Shown here: positions 17,397 to 25,443 of the stretch, piece by piece
How positions within the stretch are numbered: position 1 is the first letter of the stretch
How the letters are laid out: each line of letters starts with the position of its first letter
From: CBIHON01 sp966211965
GTDB lineage: Bacteria > Pseudomonadota > Gammaproteobacteria > Burkholderiales > Burkholderiaceae_D
DNA: 50,131 bases
Direction: 5' to 3'
Assembly: GCA_966211965.1 (NCBI GenBank)
Contig: CBIHON010000037.1
Coordinates: 1-50,131, forward strand
Made by a program: the position numbers and the translations under genes
Notes under the pieces: generated by a model
Database searches by the model: none
The model's input: only the letters and a program-made list of their open reading frames with translations
What the model was told of the DNA's origin: nothing

Positions 17397-18392
17397 ATGT
17401 TCGCACCACTGCAAAACCTGATCCGCAGGCGCATCAACAAATGGGTCTTCCAAGTGCGCGATGCCGAACCCGGCGAAGTCTTTTTGAACCAGCGCCGCGT
17501 CTTCATCGTGCCGACCCAGGCCGGACTGGTGTTTGCCGTGATGCTGGTTCTGCTCTTTTTCGGTTCGGTGAATTACAACCTGAGCCTGGGTTTCGCGCTC
17601 ACCTTCGTGGTCGGCGCGTGCGCCGTGATCGACATGCATTTGACCTTCCGCAATCTGGCGCACCTGCACCTCGCAGCGGGGCGTGCGCCGGCCGTGTTTG
17701 CCGGTGAAGAAGCTCAATTCGAACTGCACCTGATCAATCGCCGCAAGCATGACCGCTTCGCGATCTGGGTCGGCTTCATCGGCGAAAACCTCCCCGATCT
17801 GGCACAGCCGGCCGATGTCCCGTCCCAAGAAACCCGTAGCGTATTGCTGTCCACGCCGGCGCGGCAGCGCGGCTGGCTGGCGGCGCCGCGCGTGCGCCTG
17901 CTTACCCGCTTCCCGCTCGGCCTGTTGCGTGCATGGAGCTATTGGCAACCGGATTCGAAAGCACTGGTCTATCCGCATCCGGAAGACCATGCCCCGCCGC
18001 TGCCGATGGGAGAAAGCGAGGCGGCGGACGGCGAGGGGCGCGCCGGCCACGACGATTTCGCAGGTGTGCGCGCCTATCAAACCGGCGATTCCATGAAACA
18101 ACTGGCATGGCGGCAGATCGCTCGGGTGGATCTGGAACACGGCGGCACGCTGGTTTCCAAACATTTTGAAGGCGGCTCAGCCAGCGAACTTTGCATCGAT
18201 TTTTCTGCGCTGCCGCGCAGCATGGATCTGGAGTCGCGCTTGTCGCGCATGACGCGCTGGGTGCTCGAAGCCGAAAACCATGGCTTGGCTTATTCGTTCC
18301 GGCTCGGCGATGCGTCCTTCCCCTCTGCGCTCGGTCCTGCACACCAGGCGGCCTGCCTGCGCGCCCTTGCGCTGTACGAGGGCGGCGCATGA
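17397..18392 (+). CDS. DUF58 domain membrane protein, MoxR partner
   Basis: A 331-residue protein starting at the ATG at 17,397; a longer frame reaching back to 16,551 overlaps moxR and is spurious. Two closely spaced membrane segments (about residues 44-82) are followed by a beta-rich domain. The DUF58 motif 'DDFAGVRAYQTGDSMKQLAWRQIAR' (about residues 218-242) follows, then a von Willebrand-like end. DUF58 proteins usually sit with MoxR ATPases and transglutaminase genes in this order. The stop overlaps the next start (ATGA). Confidence 0.95.
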   Translation: MFAPLQNLIRRRINKWVFQVRDAEPGEVFLNQRRVFIVPTQAGLVFAVMLVLLFFGSVNYNLSLGFALTFVVGACAVIDMHLTFRNLAHLHLAAGRAPAVFAGEEAQFELHLINRRKHDRFAIWVGFIGENLPDLAQPADVPSQETRSVLLSTPARQRGWLAAPRVRLLTRFPLGLLRAWSYWQPDSKALVYPHPEDHAPPLPMGESEAADGEGRAGHDDFAGVRAYQTGDSMKQLAWRQIARVDLEHGGTLVSKHFEGGSASELCIDFSALPRSMDLESRLSRMTRWVLEAENHGLAYSFRLGDASFPSALGPAHQAACLRALALYEGGA

Positions 18393-20416
18393 TGAACCGC
18401 ATTCCAGGCATTTCCTTCCTGCCCGGACGCTTCTCGCGTCCGATGTCGCGTGACAAGTCCGATACCCTGCTGCTACTCGGCTCCTGCCTGCTGGTGCTGG
18501 CGCCGCATGCCGCCCACTTGCCGTGGTGGATCAGCGCCGTCTGCGCAGCGCTGCTGCTGTGGCGTGGCTGGATCACGTTCCGCGGCGACCGCATGCCGCC
18601 GCGCTGGCTGCTGGTACCGATCGCCGTCGTCGCAATGGCCGGGGTTTACTGGGAATACAAGCGCCTGTTCGGCAAGGACCCCGGCGTCGCCATGCTGGTG
18701 CTGTTGATCGCGTTCAAACTGCTGGAGATGCATGCCAAGCGTGATCTGTTCGCAGTCATCTTCGTCAGCTTCTTCATCATGCTGACGAACTTTTTCTATT
18801 CGCAGTCGATAGCTACCGCCCTGATGATGGTGGCCGCCATGATCGCAATCCTGACCACGCAACTGTCTTTCCAATACACGGACGCAGTCCCGCCCTTGCG
18901 CAAGCGGCTCGGATTCGGTGCAATGATTTTCGGCTTGGCGGTGCCGCTGACCCTGATCTTGTTCCTGCTGTTTCCGCGCATTCAGGGACCGCTGTGGGGC
19001 TTGCCGAGCGATGCGGCCTCGGGGCGAACCGGCCTGTCGAACAAGATGGCGCCGGGGAATATTTCCCATCTTGCGCAATCGGACGATGTGGCATTCCGGG
19101 TAAGATTTCTCGACCCGGCGCCGCCGAAGTCGACGCTGTACTGGCGCGGCATCGTGCTTGGGAATTATGATGGCCGCACCTGGACACAAGGGCCGCAGCG
19201 CCGCCTAGCCACAGATAGCCAATTCCTGCGTCTGCGTGGCACGCCCATTCGCCATCAAGTGACGCTGGAGCCGATCAACGAACGCTGGTTATTCGCACTG
19301 GAAATGCCTCGGGCAGCGCCCGATATCGGTGACAATCTGACCAGGATCGCGCCCGACATGCGCCTGCTGGCGCGCGATCCGATCAACCAGCGCGTGCGTT
19401 ACTCGGTCACCTCTTATGTCGACTTCGATCTGCAGCCCAATGCCGACCCGGCGCAGTTGCAGGACGCGCTGCAACTGCCGGCCGGCTACAATCCGCTGAC
19501 ACTCGCCTATGCGGCGCGCTTGCGCAGCCTGTCGCAAGACAAAGTGCAGTTGGTGAAGCAGGTGCTGCGCTTCTTTCGCGAAGAAAAATTCAGCTACACG
19601 ATGGACCCGCCTCCGCTCGGGCGAGAGGCGGTAGATGAATTCCTGTTCTCGACGCGAGCCGGATTTTGCGAGCACTATGCCAGCGCTTTCGTGGTCCTCA
19701 TGCGCGCCATGGGCATTCCGGCGCGAGTGGTAACCGGCTACCAGGGCGGCGAAATCAATCCGTTCGACGGCTTCATGACGGTGCGCCAATCGGACGCCCA
19801 TGCCTGGGCCGAAGTCTGGCTGGAAAACCAGGGCTGGAAGCGGATCGATCCAACTGCCGCGGTGGCGCCCGATCGCATCGAAATGAGCTTGGGCAGCGTG
19901 ATCCCGCGCCGCGCTTTGGGTGGCCTGATCAGTCTCGACAAGGATTCCTGGCTGGGATCGCTGCGTTTCAATTTCGATGCAATGAACAACGCATGGAATC
20001 AATGGGTGCTGAATTACACGCCCGACAAACAAAAAAGTTTTATCCAGTCGCTCGGTTTCGACGACGTGGATTGGCAAACCCTGACGCTGCTGATGTTCGC
20101 CATGGGAGGGCTCGCCGTAGCAGTAGCCGTGCTGCCGCTGCTCCTGCATCGAAAAAAAACCGACCCGGTGCGCGCCGTGTACCACGCGCTGTGCCAGGAA
20201 CTCGCGCGCCTTGGCGTCGCGCGCGCCATGCATGAAGGGCCGCGCACTTATGCTGCCCGCGTGGGCGCCGCGGATTCTCCCCTGCCGATAGAGAAAAAAA
20301 ATGCGGCAACGCGTTTTTTACTGCGATACGAAGAGATACAGTATGCTGCGGCCGGCGAGGCTCCGCAGGCTACCGTTGTTGCCGAACTCAAATCCTTACT
20401 AGCTCAATGCCGATGA
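18389..20416 (+). CDS. TgpA-type membrane transglutaminase-like protein (DUF3488/DUF4129)
   Basis: A 675-residue protein. The first third has about six membrane helices (DUF3488). The periplasmic transglutaminase core shows the cysteine-histidine-aspartate triad: 'RAGFCEHYASAFVVLMRA', 'SDAHAWAEVWL' and 'WKRIDPTA'. One more membrane helix follows (about residues 560-582), then a cytoplasmic C-terminal DUF4129-type tail. It belongs to the TgpA group, essential in Pseudomonas aeruginosa, with a suggested role in cell-envelope assembly. It is coupled by ATGA to DUF58 and overlaps mltB by 10 bases, so the four are one translation unit. Confidence 0.95.
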   Translation: MMNRIPGISFLPGRFSRPMSRDKSDTLLLLGSCLLVLAPHAAHLPWWISAVCAALLLWRGWITFRGDRMPPRWLLVPIAVVAMAGVYWEYKRLFGKDPGVAMLVLLIAFKLLEMHAKRDLFAVIFVSFFIMLTNFFYSQSIATALMMVAAMIAILTTQLSFQYTDAVPPLRKRLGFGAMIFGLAVPLTLILFLLFPRIQGPLWGLPSDAASGRTGLSNKMAPGNISHLAQSDDVAFRVRFLDPAPPKSTLYWRGIVLGNYDGRTWTQGPQRRLATDSQFLRLRGTPIRHQVTLEPINERWLFALEMPRAAPDIGDNLTRIAPDMRLLARDPINQRVRYSVTSYVDFDLQPNADPAQLQDALQLPAGYNPLTLAYAARLRSLSQDKVQLVKQVLRFFREEKFSYTMDPPPLGREAVDEFLFSTRAGFCEHYASAFVVLMRAMGIPARVVTGYQGGEINPFDGFMTVRQSDAHAWAEVWLENQGWKRIDPTAAVAPDRIEMSLGSVIPRRALGGLISLDKDSWLGSLRFNFDAMNNAWNQWVLNYTPDKQKSFIQSLGFDDVDWQTLTLLMFAMGGLAVAVAVLPLLLHRKKTDPVRAVYHALCQELARLGVARAMHEGPRTYAARVGAADSPLPIEKKNAATRFLLRYEEIQYAAAGEAPQATVVAELKSLLAQCR

Positions 20417-21576
20417 AATTCCTTACCCTATCCAGGCGTATTGCCTGCCTTACGATGCTGCCCCTGGTCCTCGCGATAGCCGGTACCGCGCATGCCAATG
20501 GCGACACTAAAACATCCGCAAAAAAAACCGTAAAAACGAAAAAAACCTCGCCCGCTGATGAAGGCGAGTTCGCCAATTTCAGCCAGTGGAAAGAAGTCGC
20601 CGAATTCGTCGACCAGATGGTGGCCAGGCATGGCTTCGATGCGGAGGAATTGAAAGCCACCTTGCGCAAGACTCGCTACATCGAAAGCGCAATCCAACTG
20701 ATCAAGCCGGCGCCGCCGGGACGGCCGAAAAATTGGCAAGCCTATCGCGCCCGCTTCGTCGAACCGGTCCGCATCAACGGCGGCGCCGCCTTTTGGGACG
20801 AGCACGCCAATGCTCTGGCCCGAGCCGAAGCGCAATACGGTGTGCCGGCCGAAATCATCGTTGCCATCCTCGGCGTTGAAACCATTTACGGCCGCAACAC
20901 CGGCAACTTCCGCGTGATGGATGCGATCACCACGCTGGCTTTCGCCTATCCCGACACGCCGACCCGCGCAGCGCGCATGGAATACTTCCGCGGCGAATTG
21001 GAAAACACGTTGTTGCTTGCACGCGATTCGAAAATCGATCCGTTCTCGCTGCGAGGCTCCTACGCCGGCGCGATCGGCTGGCCGCAATTCATGCCCGGCA
21101 GCATACGGAAATTCGCGGTCGATTTCGATGGCGACGGCAAGATCGATTTACGCGGCTCCCCCGACGACGCAATCGGCAGCGTCGCCAATTTCCTGGCACA
21201 GCATGGCTGGAAAAGCGGCGAGCCGATTGTTTTTCCGGCCAGCGTTGCACTTGCCGTTGGCGATAAGGAAAAGAACTGGGAGAATTTTATCGGCCAGGGT
21301 TTGGCGCCGAAATTCAGTCTGGCCGAATTGAAAGCTGCCGGCGTGATGTCAGCCGCGGAGCCGCCGGCCGACATGCTGTTCGGCCTCATTGATTTGCAAA
21401 ACGGCGCGGAACCCACCGAATACTGGCTGGGCGCGACGAATTTTTTTGCAATTACCCAATACAACCGCAGCTATTTTTATGCGATGTCGGTGGTGGAGTT
21501 GAGCCACGCGGTGCGCGCAGCGCGCAGCCGTTATGCACAACAAAGTCCGCAACAAAATCAGAGGGGATCAGAGTAA
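20407..21576 (+). CDS. mltB: Lytic murein transglycosylase B
   Basis: A 389-residue peptidoglycan lyase with an N-terminal signal peptide (about residues 1-30, ending A-H-A-N). The catalytic region 'AEIIVAILGVETIYGRNTGNF' contains the GVETxYG motif with the catalytic Glu, followed by 'SYAGAIGWPQFMPGSIRKFAVDFDGDGKIDL'. It cleaves between MurNAc and GlcNAc to give 1,6-anhydro products. It overlaps the transglutaminase gene by ten bases. I see no lipobox cysteine, so it should be a soluble periplasmic form. In many relatives mltB is adjacent to cysM, as nearly here. Confidence 0.96.
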   Translation: MPMKFLTLSRRIACLTMLPLVLAIAGTAHANGDTKTSAKKTVKTKKTSPADEGEFANFSQWKEVAEFVDQMVARHGFDAEELKATLRKTRYIESAIQLIKPAPPGRPKNWQAYRARFVEPVRINGGAAFWDEHANALARAEAQYGVPAEIIVAILGVETIYGRNTGNFRVMDAITTLAFAYPDTPTRAARMEYFRGELENTLLLARDSKIDPFSLRGSYAGAIGWPQFMPGSIRKFAVDFDGDGKIDLRGSPDDAIGSVANFLAQHGWKSGEPIVFPASVALAVGDKEKNWENFIGQGLAPKFSLAELKAAGVMSAAEPPADMLFGLIDLQNGAEPTEYWLGATNFFAITQYNRSYFYAMSVVELSHAVRAARSRYAQQSPQQNQRGSE

Positions 21577-21636
21577 TTTTCTTTCGCAAAAAACCGCGAA
21601 AAAACTTTGACCCGCCTTTCTAAATAAGAAAACCCC

Positions 21637-22191
21637 ATGGCGCTTAAATCGATTATCTACAAAGCCGATATGCAAGTATCCGACATGGATCGTAATCATT
21701 TCGGCGAATACGCACTGACCATCGCGCGTCATCCATCCGAAACCGACGAGCGCATGATGGTGCGCTGCCTGGCGTTTGCCTTGCAGGCAAATGAGCAGCT
21801 CAGTTTCGGCAAGGGATTGAGCGATACCGAAGAACCGGACCTGTGGCAAAAAGACTTTACCGGCGCAATCGAACTCTGGATCGAGGTTGGGCAACCCGAT
21901 GACAAGCGCATCCTCAAAGCATGCGGCCGTGCCGCGCAAGTCATCGTGTATAGCTACAGCAGCAACAGCAAGATATGGTGGGACCAGATCAGCAGCAAAG
22001 TCGGACGCGCCAGAAATTTGACCGTCATCAATTTGCCGGTGCAATCCAGCCAGGCGCTGGCCAAGCTGGCTCAACGCAGCATGAAATTGCAGTGCACGAT
22101 TCAGGACCAACATATCTGGTTTTCTGCAGGTGAAGAAACCGTGCCAATGGAATTGACCACTCTGTTAAAGTCCGAATCCGCGCGTTCTTGA
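21637..22191 (+). CDS. yaeQ: YaeQ family protein
   Basis: A 184-residue member of the YaeQ family (restriction-endonuclease-like fold, catalytic activity not shown). It has the usual start 'MALKSIIYKADMQVSDMDR', 'YALTIARHPSETDERMM', and 'WIEVGQPDDKRILKACGRA'. The D/E-K positions of a PD-(D/E)xK-like core are compatible. Homologues can suppress loss of the RfaH antiterminator, but the mechanism is unknown. It is 60 bases after mltB and may be read from its own promoter. Confidence 0.93.
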   Translation: MALKSIIYKADMQVSDMDRNHFGEYALTIARHPSETDERMMVRCLAFALQANEQLSFGKGLSDTEEPDLWQKDFTGAIELWIEVGQPDDKRILKACGRAAQVIVYSYSSNSKIWWDQISSKVGRARNLTVINLPVQSSQALAKLAQRSMKLQCTIQDQHIWFSAGEETVPMELTTLLKSESARS

Positions 22192-22312
22192 TTCGATTCA
22201 TGCTATCCCCACATCCGATATCTCAACGATTCGCGGCAATTACGGTCCATATGAATACGAAAAGGGGCATGGCTCACCGCGCCGATGCCGTTTGCGCAAT
22301 GGCACAAGACCA

Positions 22313-22897
22313 ATGAATAGCAATCTCAATACCATAGATACTGCAGGCCCTCAAGACGCATCCGTTGTCGTAGCCGCCACCCGGGAGTGGGTGGAGAAAG
22401 CAGTGATCGGCCTCAATCTATGCCCGTTCGCCAAAGCCGTACAGGTCAAAAATCAAATCCGCTATGCCGTCAGCAGCGCCGAAAGCCGTGACGCCCTGCT
22501 GGAAGACTTGCTCAGGGAATTACAAGAACTGGCGGTTGCCGACCCGGCAGCACACGATACGACGCTCTTGATCCATCCGCTGGTGCTGACGGATTTTCTC
22601 GATTACAACGATTTTCTGGACATAGCCGATCGCGCACTTGCCGAGCTTGGTTTGGAAGGCGAGATTCAGATCGCCAGCTTCCATCCGCATTACCAATTTG
22701 CCGGCACCAGGCCGGAAGACATCGACAATTACACCAATCGCTCGCCTTATCCCTGTCTTCATTTGCTGCGCGAAGCCAGCATCGAACGAGCGGTAGCAGC
22801 GTTTCCCGATGCATCGCAAATCTATGAACGCAATATCGAGACATTACGCCGTCTTGGCCTCGAAGGTTGGCGCCTATTGGGTTTAAGCAAGCCTTGA
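22313..22897 (+). CDS. DUF1415 family protein
   Basis: A 194-residue protein of unknown function that begins at the ATG at 22,313; a TTG 21 bases upstream would add seven residues. The family signature 'EWVEKAVIGLNLCPFAKAV' is near the N-terminus (about residues 24-42), with 'VLTDFLDYNDFLD' and 'SFHPHYQFAGTRPEDIDNYTNRSPYPCLHLL' in the middle. Cys-Pro-Phe and the HxH segment are candidate metal or substrate sites. It is cytoplasmic, with no membrane segments, and is an ordinary conserved gene in proteobacteria. Confidence 0.93.
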   Translation: MNSNLNTIDTAGPQDASVVVAATREWVEKAVIGLNLCPFAKAVQVKNQIRYAVSSAESRDALLEDLLRELQELAVADPAAHDTTLLIHPLVLTDFLDYNDFLDIADRALAELGLEGEIQIASFHPHYQFAGTRPEDIDNYTNRSPYPCLHLLREASIERAVAAFPDASQIYERNIETLRRLGLEGWRLLGLSKP

Positions 22898-23171
22898 TGC
22901 ATCCCAAAACAGCGCCAACACAACAGAATTGTGCCACGCAGCATATTTTATGATTTCAAGCATTGCTTTTTTGAAATTTTTTTACTATATTGCTAAAATT
23001 CAATATCTGTATTTTAAATCTTGTACTTCGATGGCAGATTTACTTGAATTAGAATTTCTTCAATACAAAAGTAACCAGTCATGTGAGGAAAATGTATTTT
23101 CAACCGCATTTTCTTGTACAATAAACTTGCCGCATGGAATTATTTAAAACACAACTTAGTCTGACCTCATT
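22898..23171. other. AT-rich intergenic region
   Basis: These 274 bases are far more AT-rich than the surroundings and contain long A/T runs (for example at 22,970-23,010 and 23,130-23,150) and no ribosome site with a plausible gene. The region sits immediately before the second HTH-like gene and likely holds its promoter and curved regulatory DNA. Sequences TTGTACAAT and AATTATTTAA near 23,110-23,150 are plausible core elements but not clear-cut. Confidence 0.4.
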
Positions 23172-23486
23172 ATGAATAGCTCAAGACTCACCGACCAGCT
23201 CGCCTACGATCCCAATAATCTATTGGACTCCCTGATCGAGAAACTCGGTCTCAAGAATGACGCGGCCTTGTCCCGTGCGCTTGAAGTGGCACCGCCGGTC
23301 ATCAGCAAAATCCGCCATCACAGGTTGCCTGTGGGTGCCTCGTTGTTGATCCGCATGCATGAAGTCAGCGACTTGAGCATCAAGGATCTGCGCATCCTGA
23401 TGGGCGATCGCCGCGACAAATTCCGCATCAGCGACAAGCAATTCAAACCCAAGGAAGGTAGCGGGGCCGCGACGCAAGAAGAATAG
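23172..23486 (+). CDS. Small HTH (XRE-like) protein, copy 2
   Basis: A 104-residue paralogue of the gene at 3213. The cores are almost identical (DPNNL, SLIEKLGLKNDAALSR, VAPPVISKIRH, RLPVGAS, LIRMHEVS, KDLRILMGDRR), while both ends differ: copy 1 starts SVDVNNLLLTPSY and copy 2 NSSRLTDQLA, and the tails are unrelated. It reads as a compact helix-turn-helix protein. It follows an AT-rich leader and is convergent with cysM, which ends ten bases later. The role is unknown; the paralogue pair suggests competing or cross-acting regulators. Confidence 0.75.
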   Translation: MNSSRLTDQLAYDPNNLLDSLIEKLGLKNDAALSRALEVAPPVISKIRHHRLPVGASLLIRMHEVSDLSIKDLRILMGDRRDKFRISDKQFKPKEGSGAATQEE

Positions 23487-23496
23487 TCTGGCCGTA

Positions 23497-24399
23497 TCAT
23501 GCGGGAAACACGCCAGTCGACAGGTAACGGTCCCCGCGATCGCACACAACGAAGACTATTGTTGCGTTCTCGACATTGCGCGAAATGCGTAATGCCACTT
23601 CGCATGCACCGGCAGCCGAAATCCCGCCAAAAATACCTTCTTCCATCGCCAAGCGTCGCGCCATCTGTTCGGCTGCCGCTTGGCTCACCGACTCTATCTG
23701 ATCGACTCTCGACTTGTCGAAAATCTTCGGCAGATAAGCCTCCGGCCATTTCCTGATACCGGGTATTTGCGAGCCCTCTTCCGGCTGTGCGCCGATGATC
23801 TGGATCGCAGAATTTTTTTCTTTCAGAAACTTCGACACGCCCATGATGGTGCCGGTGGTGCCCATTGCGCTGACGAAATGCGTAACCCGCCCTTCCGTAT
23901 CGCGCCATATTTCCGGCCCGGTGCCTTCATAGTGTGAGCGCGGGCCATCAGGATTGGAGAACTGGTCCAAAATGACGCCCTGACCGTCTTTTTGCATCTG
24001 CTCTGCCAAGTCGCGTGCATACTCCATGCCACCCGTCTTCGGCGTCAGGATGATTTTGGCGCCGTACGCAGCCATGCTTTGGCGCCGTTCCACGCTCAGG
24101 TTTTCAGGCATCAGCAAAACCATGTTATAGCCGCGGATCGCTGCGGCCATCGCCAATGCAATCCCGGTATTGCCGCTGGTAGCCTCAATCAAGGTATCGC
24201 CGGGCTTGATCTCGCCCCGCTCTTCGGCATGCTTGATCATCGACAAGGCCGGCCGGTCCTTGACGGAGCCCGCAGGATTATTGCCTTCCAGCTTGGCCAG
24301 AAGGATATTGTTGCGGCGAGCGGCGTCTTCGCCCGGCAAATGCTTGAGTTGGACCAGCGGCGTATTGCCTATCGTGTCTTCTATCGTCAGGTAGGGCAT
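23497..24399 (-). CDS. cysM: Cysteine synthase B (O-acetylserine sulfhydrylase)
   Basis: A 300-residue fold-type II PLP enzyme that makes cysteine from O-acetylserine and sulfide or thiosulfate. The start MPYLTIEDTIGNTPLVQL was chosen (ATG at 24,399). PLP-binding Lys lies in 'NPAGSVKDRPAL' (about residues 37-48), the substrate loop is 'SGNTGIALA', and the phosphate-binding loop is 'MGTTGTIMGVS'. The rest is full length. The protein matches the CysM type rather than CysK because of the SVKDRPA and short C-terminus. In related genomes it neighbours mltB and the heptose genes. Confidence 0.96.
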   Translation of the reverse strand: MPYLTIEDTIGNTPLVQLKHLPGEDAARRNNILLAKLEGNNPAGSVKDRPALSMIKHAEERGEIKPGDTLIEATSGNTGIALAMAAAIRGYNMVLLMPENLSVERRQSMAAYGAKIILTPKTGGMEYARDLAEQMQKDGQGVILDQFSNPDGPRSHYEGTGPEIWRDTEGRVTHFVSAMGTTGTIMGVSKFLKEKNSAIQIIGAQPEEGSQIPGIRKWPEAYLPKIFDKSRVDQIESVSQAAAEQMARRLAMEEGIFGGISAAGACEVALRISRNVENATIVFVVCDRGDRYLSTGVFPA

Positions 24400-24503
24400 G
24401 GAAAGCATTCACATATTTTCATAAAGGCTCATTTTAATCGGAGATGCGTTCCCGCGTATGAAACCTTGCCGATGCAGATAGATCGAAACGCGACTGGCCA
24501 AAA

Positions 24504-24539
24504 TAAAAACCCCACCGATTTGCATCGGCGGGGTTTTTA
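24504..24539 (-). terminator. Intrinsic terminator of the ComEA-like gene
   Basis: AAAACCCCACCGATTTGCAT is followed by the complementary CGGCGGGGTTTTT, a stem with runs of A before it and T after it in either direction. It lies 21 bases past the stop of the minus-strand gene at 24,560 and can also insulate the cysM promoter region. Confidence 0.9.
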
Positions 24540-24559
24540 GCTTGAGGAGTTACAGCAAA

Positions 24560-25012
24560 TTACTTCTTGGGTTCTTCTTTTTTCGCATCTTTCTTGGTTT
24601 CTTTGACATCTGCCTTTGCTGTTTTAGCGGCGTCTGCAGCAGGTTTGGCGTCGGCCGCAGGCTTGGCATCGGCTGCAGGTTTAGCATCGGTCTTTGCCTT
24701 TTCTTTTGTCTTGTCGTCTTTTGCCGGAGCAGCAGGCGCATTCGGTTTCGATTGACCGTTCACGGTCAGACCAGCTTGCGAGAACTTTACGGCATTTTTC
24801 TCGCCGACACCTTTCACACGCTTTTCAAGATCGGCCCAGTCTTTGAACTCGCCTTTTTTACGTTCTTCGAGAATCCTTTTGGAGATCGCAGGACCGATTC
24901 CTTTGACGCCGTCGAGCGCAGCTTGATCGGCTTTATTGACATCGACATCGGCAAAAGCAAAACCCATGGTCGCAATTAAAACAGCAATAGCTAGCAATAG
25001 TTTCTTGAACAT
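24560..25012 (-). CDS. Secreted ComEA-like helix-hairpin-helix protein with a lysine/alanine-rich tail
   Basis: A 150-residue protein starting at ATG 25,012 with a signal peptide (about residues 1-21). The ComEA-type helix-hairpin-helix DNA-binding domain follows (about 22-85: 'DVNKADQAALDGVKGIGPAISKRILEERKKGEFKDWADLEKRVKGVGEK'). The last 65 residues form a disordered Lys/Ala/Pro tail with three tandem KPAADA units. ComEA binds incoming DNA in the periplasm during natural transformation; the tail is longer than usual. It stands alone between a terminator and the inverted-repeat elements. Confidence 0.9.
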   Translation of the reverse strand: MFKKLLLAIAVLIATMGFAFADVDVNKADQAALDGVKGIGPAISKRILEERKKGEFKDWADLEKRVKGVGEKNAVKFSQAGLTVNGQSKPNAPAAPAKDDKTKEKAKTDAKPAADAKPAADAKPAADAAKTAKADVKETKKDAKKEEPKK

Positions 25013-25143
25013 TTGATTCTCACTCCAGATAGTTGAGGGGGAAACAGGCGCAGGGGATGATGTGTGCGCCCTGCCACTTCCAACGCTTAAGCAAGGGCGC
25101 GGTTGACATACTGTCACTCGAGAAGGGATGGGCAAAATCCCGA

Positions 25144-25321
25144 CTAGTGCTGAGACTCATAAATTTGGAAACAAATAAAAGTGATGAATTGTTGCGTCAA
25201 ACTAGGCGCGAACCGCAGCGATAGCCGGCCTATCGCGAGGATTCCAACGCGGCCGGCGAGGCGACGTAGGGCGCGGCAAGGCACACTTTTATGTTTCGAA
25301 ATTTATGCGTCTCAGCACTAG
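25144..25321. repeat. Inverted-repeat element, family B (178 bp)
   Basis: The left arm CTAGTGCTGAGACTCATAAA (25,144 onward) and the right arm ending TCTCAGCACTAG (25,321) are inverted copies of each other over about 38 bases, each including an AAATTT..AAACA..AAAAGTG tract. About 100 GC-rich bases lie between. There is no coding capacity. The left end is CTAG; the right end shares CTAG with the next element (25,318). It is unlike the family A arms, so it is a distinct miniature element. Confidence 0.85.
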
Positions 25322-25443
25322 AGCAGTTTCAGCCTGACCGTACAGGAGCCAAGGTTGAGTCGAAAAGCGCAACCGTACGAATGGTACGATGAGCATCGCA
25401 GGCGCAAGATTGTCCGTGTACGGCCAGGATGAAACTGCTCTAG
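25318..25443. repeat. Inverted-repeat element, family A, copy 2 (126 bp)
   Basis: Terminal arms CTAGAGCAGTTTCAGCCTGA (25,318 onward) and the near-reverse complement ending GAAACTGCTCTAG (25,443) are bounded on both sides by CTAG. The arms share AGAGCA, TTT and AGCCTGACCGTAC with the element at 10,905. It abuts the family B element and its last bases overlap the stop codon of the heptose kinase gene (25,440-25,442). Confidence 0.85.

Noticed and set aside
24600..24720. Tandem repeats in the ComEA-like tail as a CRISPR-like array
   Set aside because: They are short in-frame KPAADA-coding units of about 18 bases without spacers.
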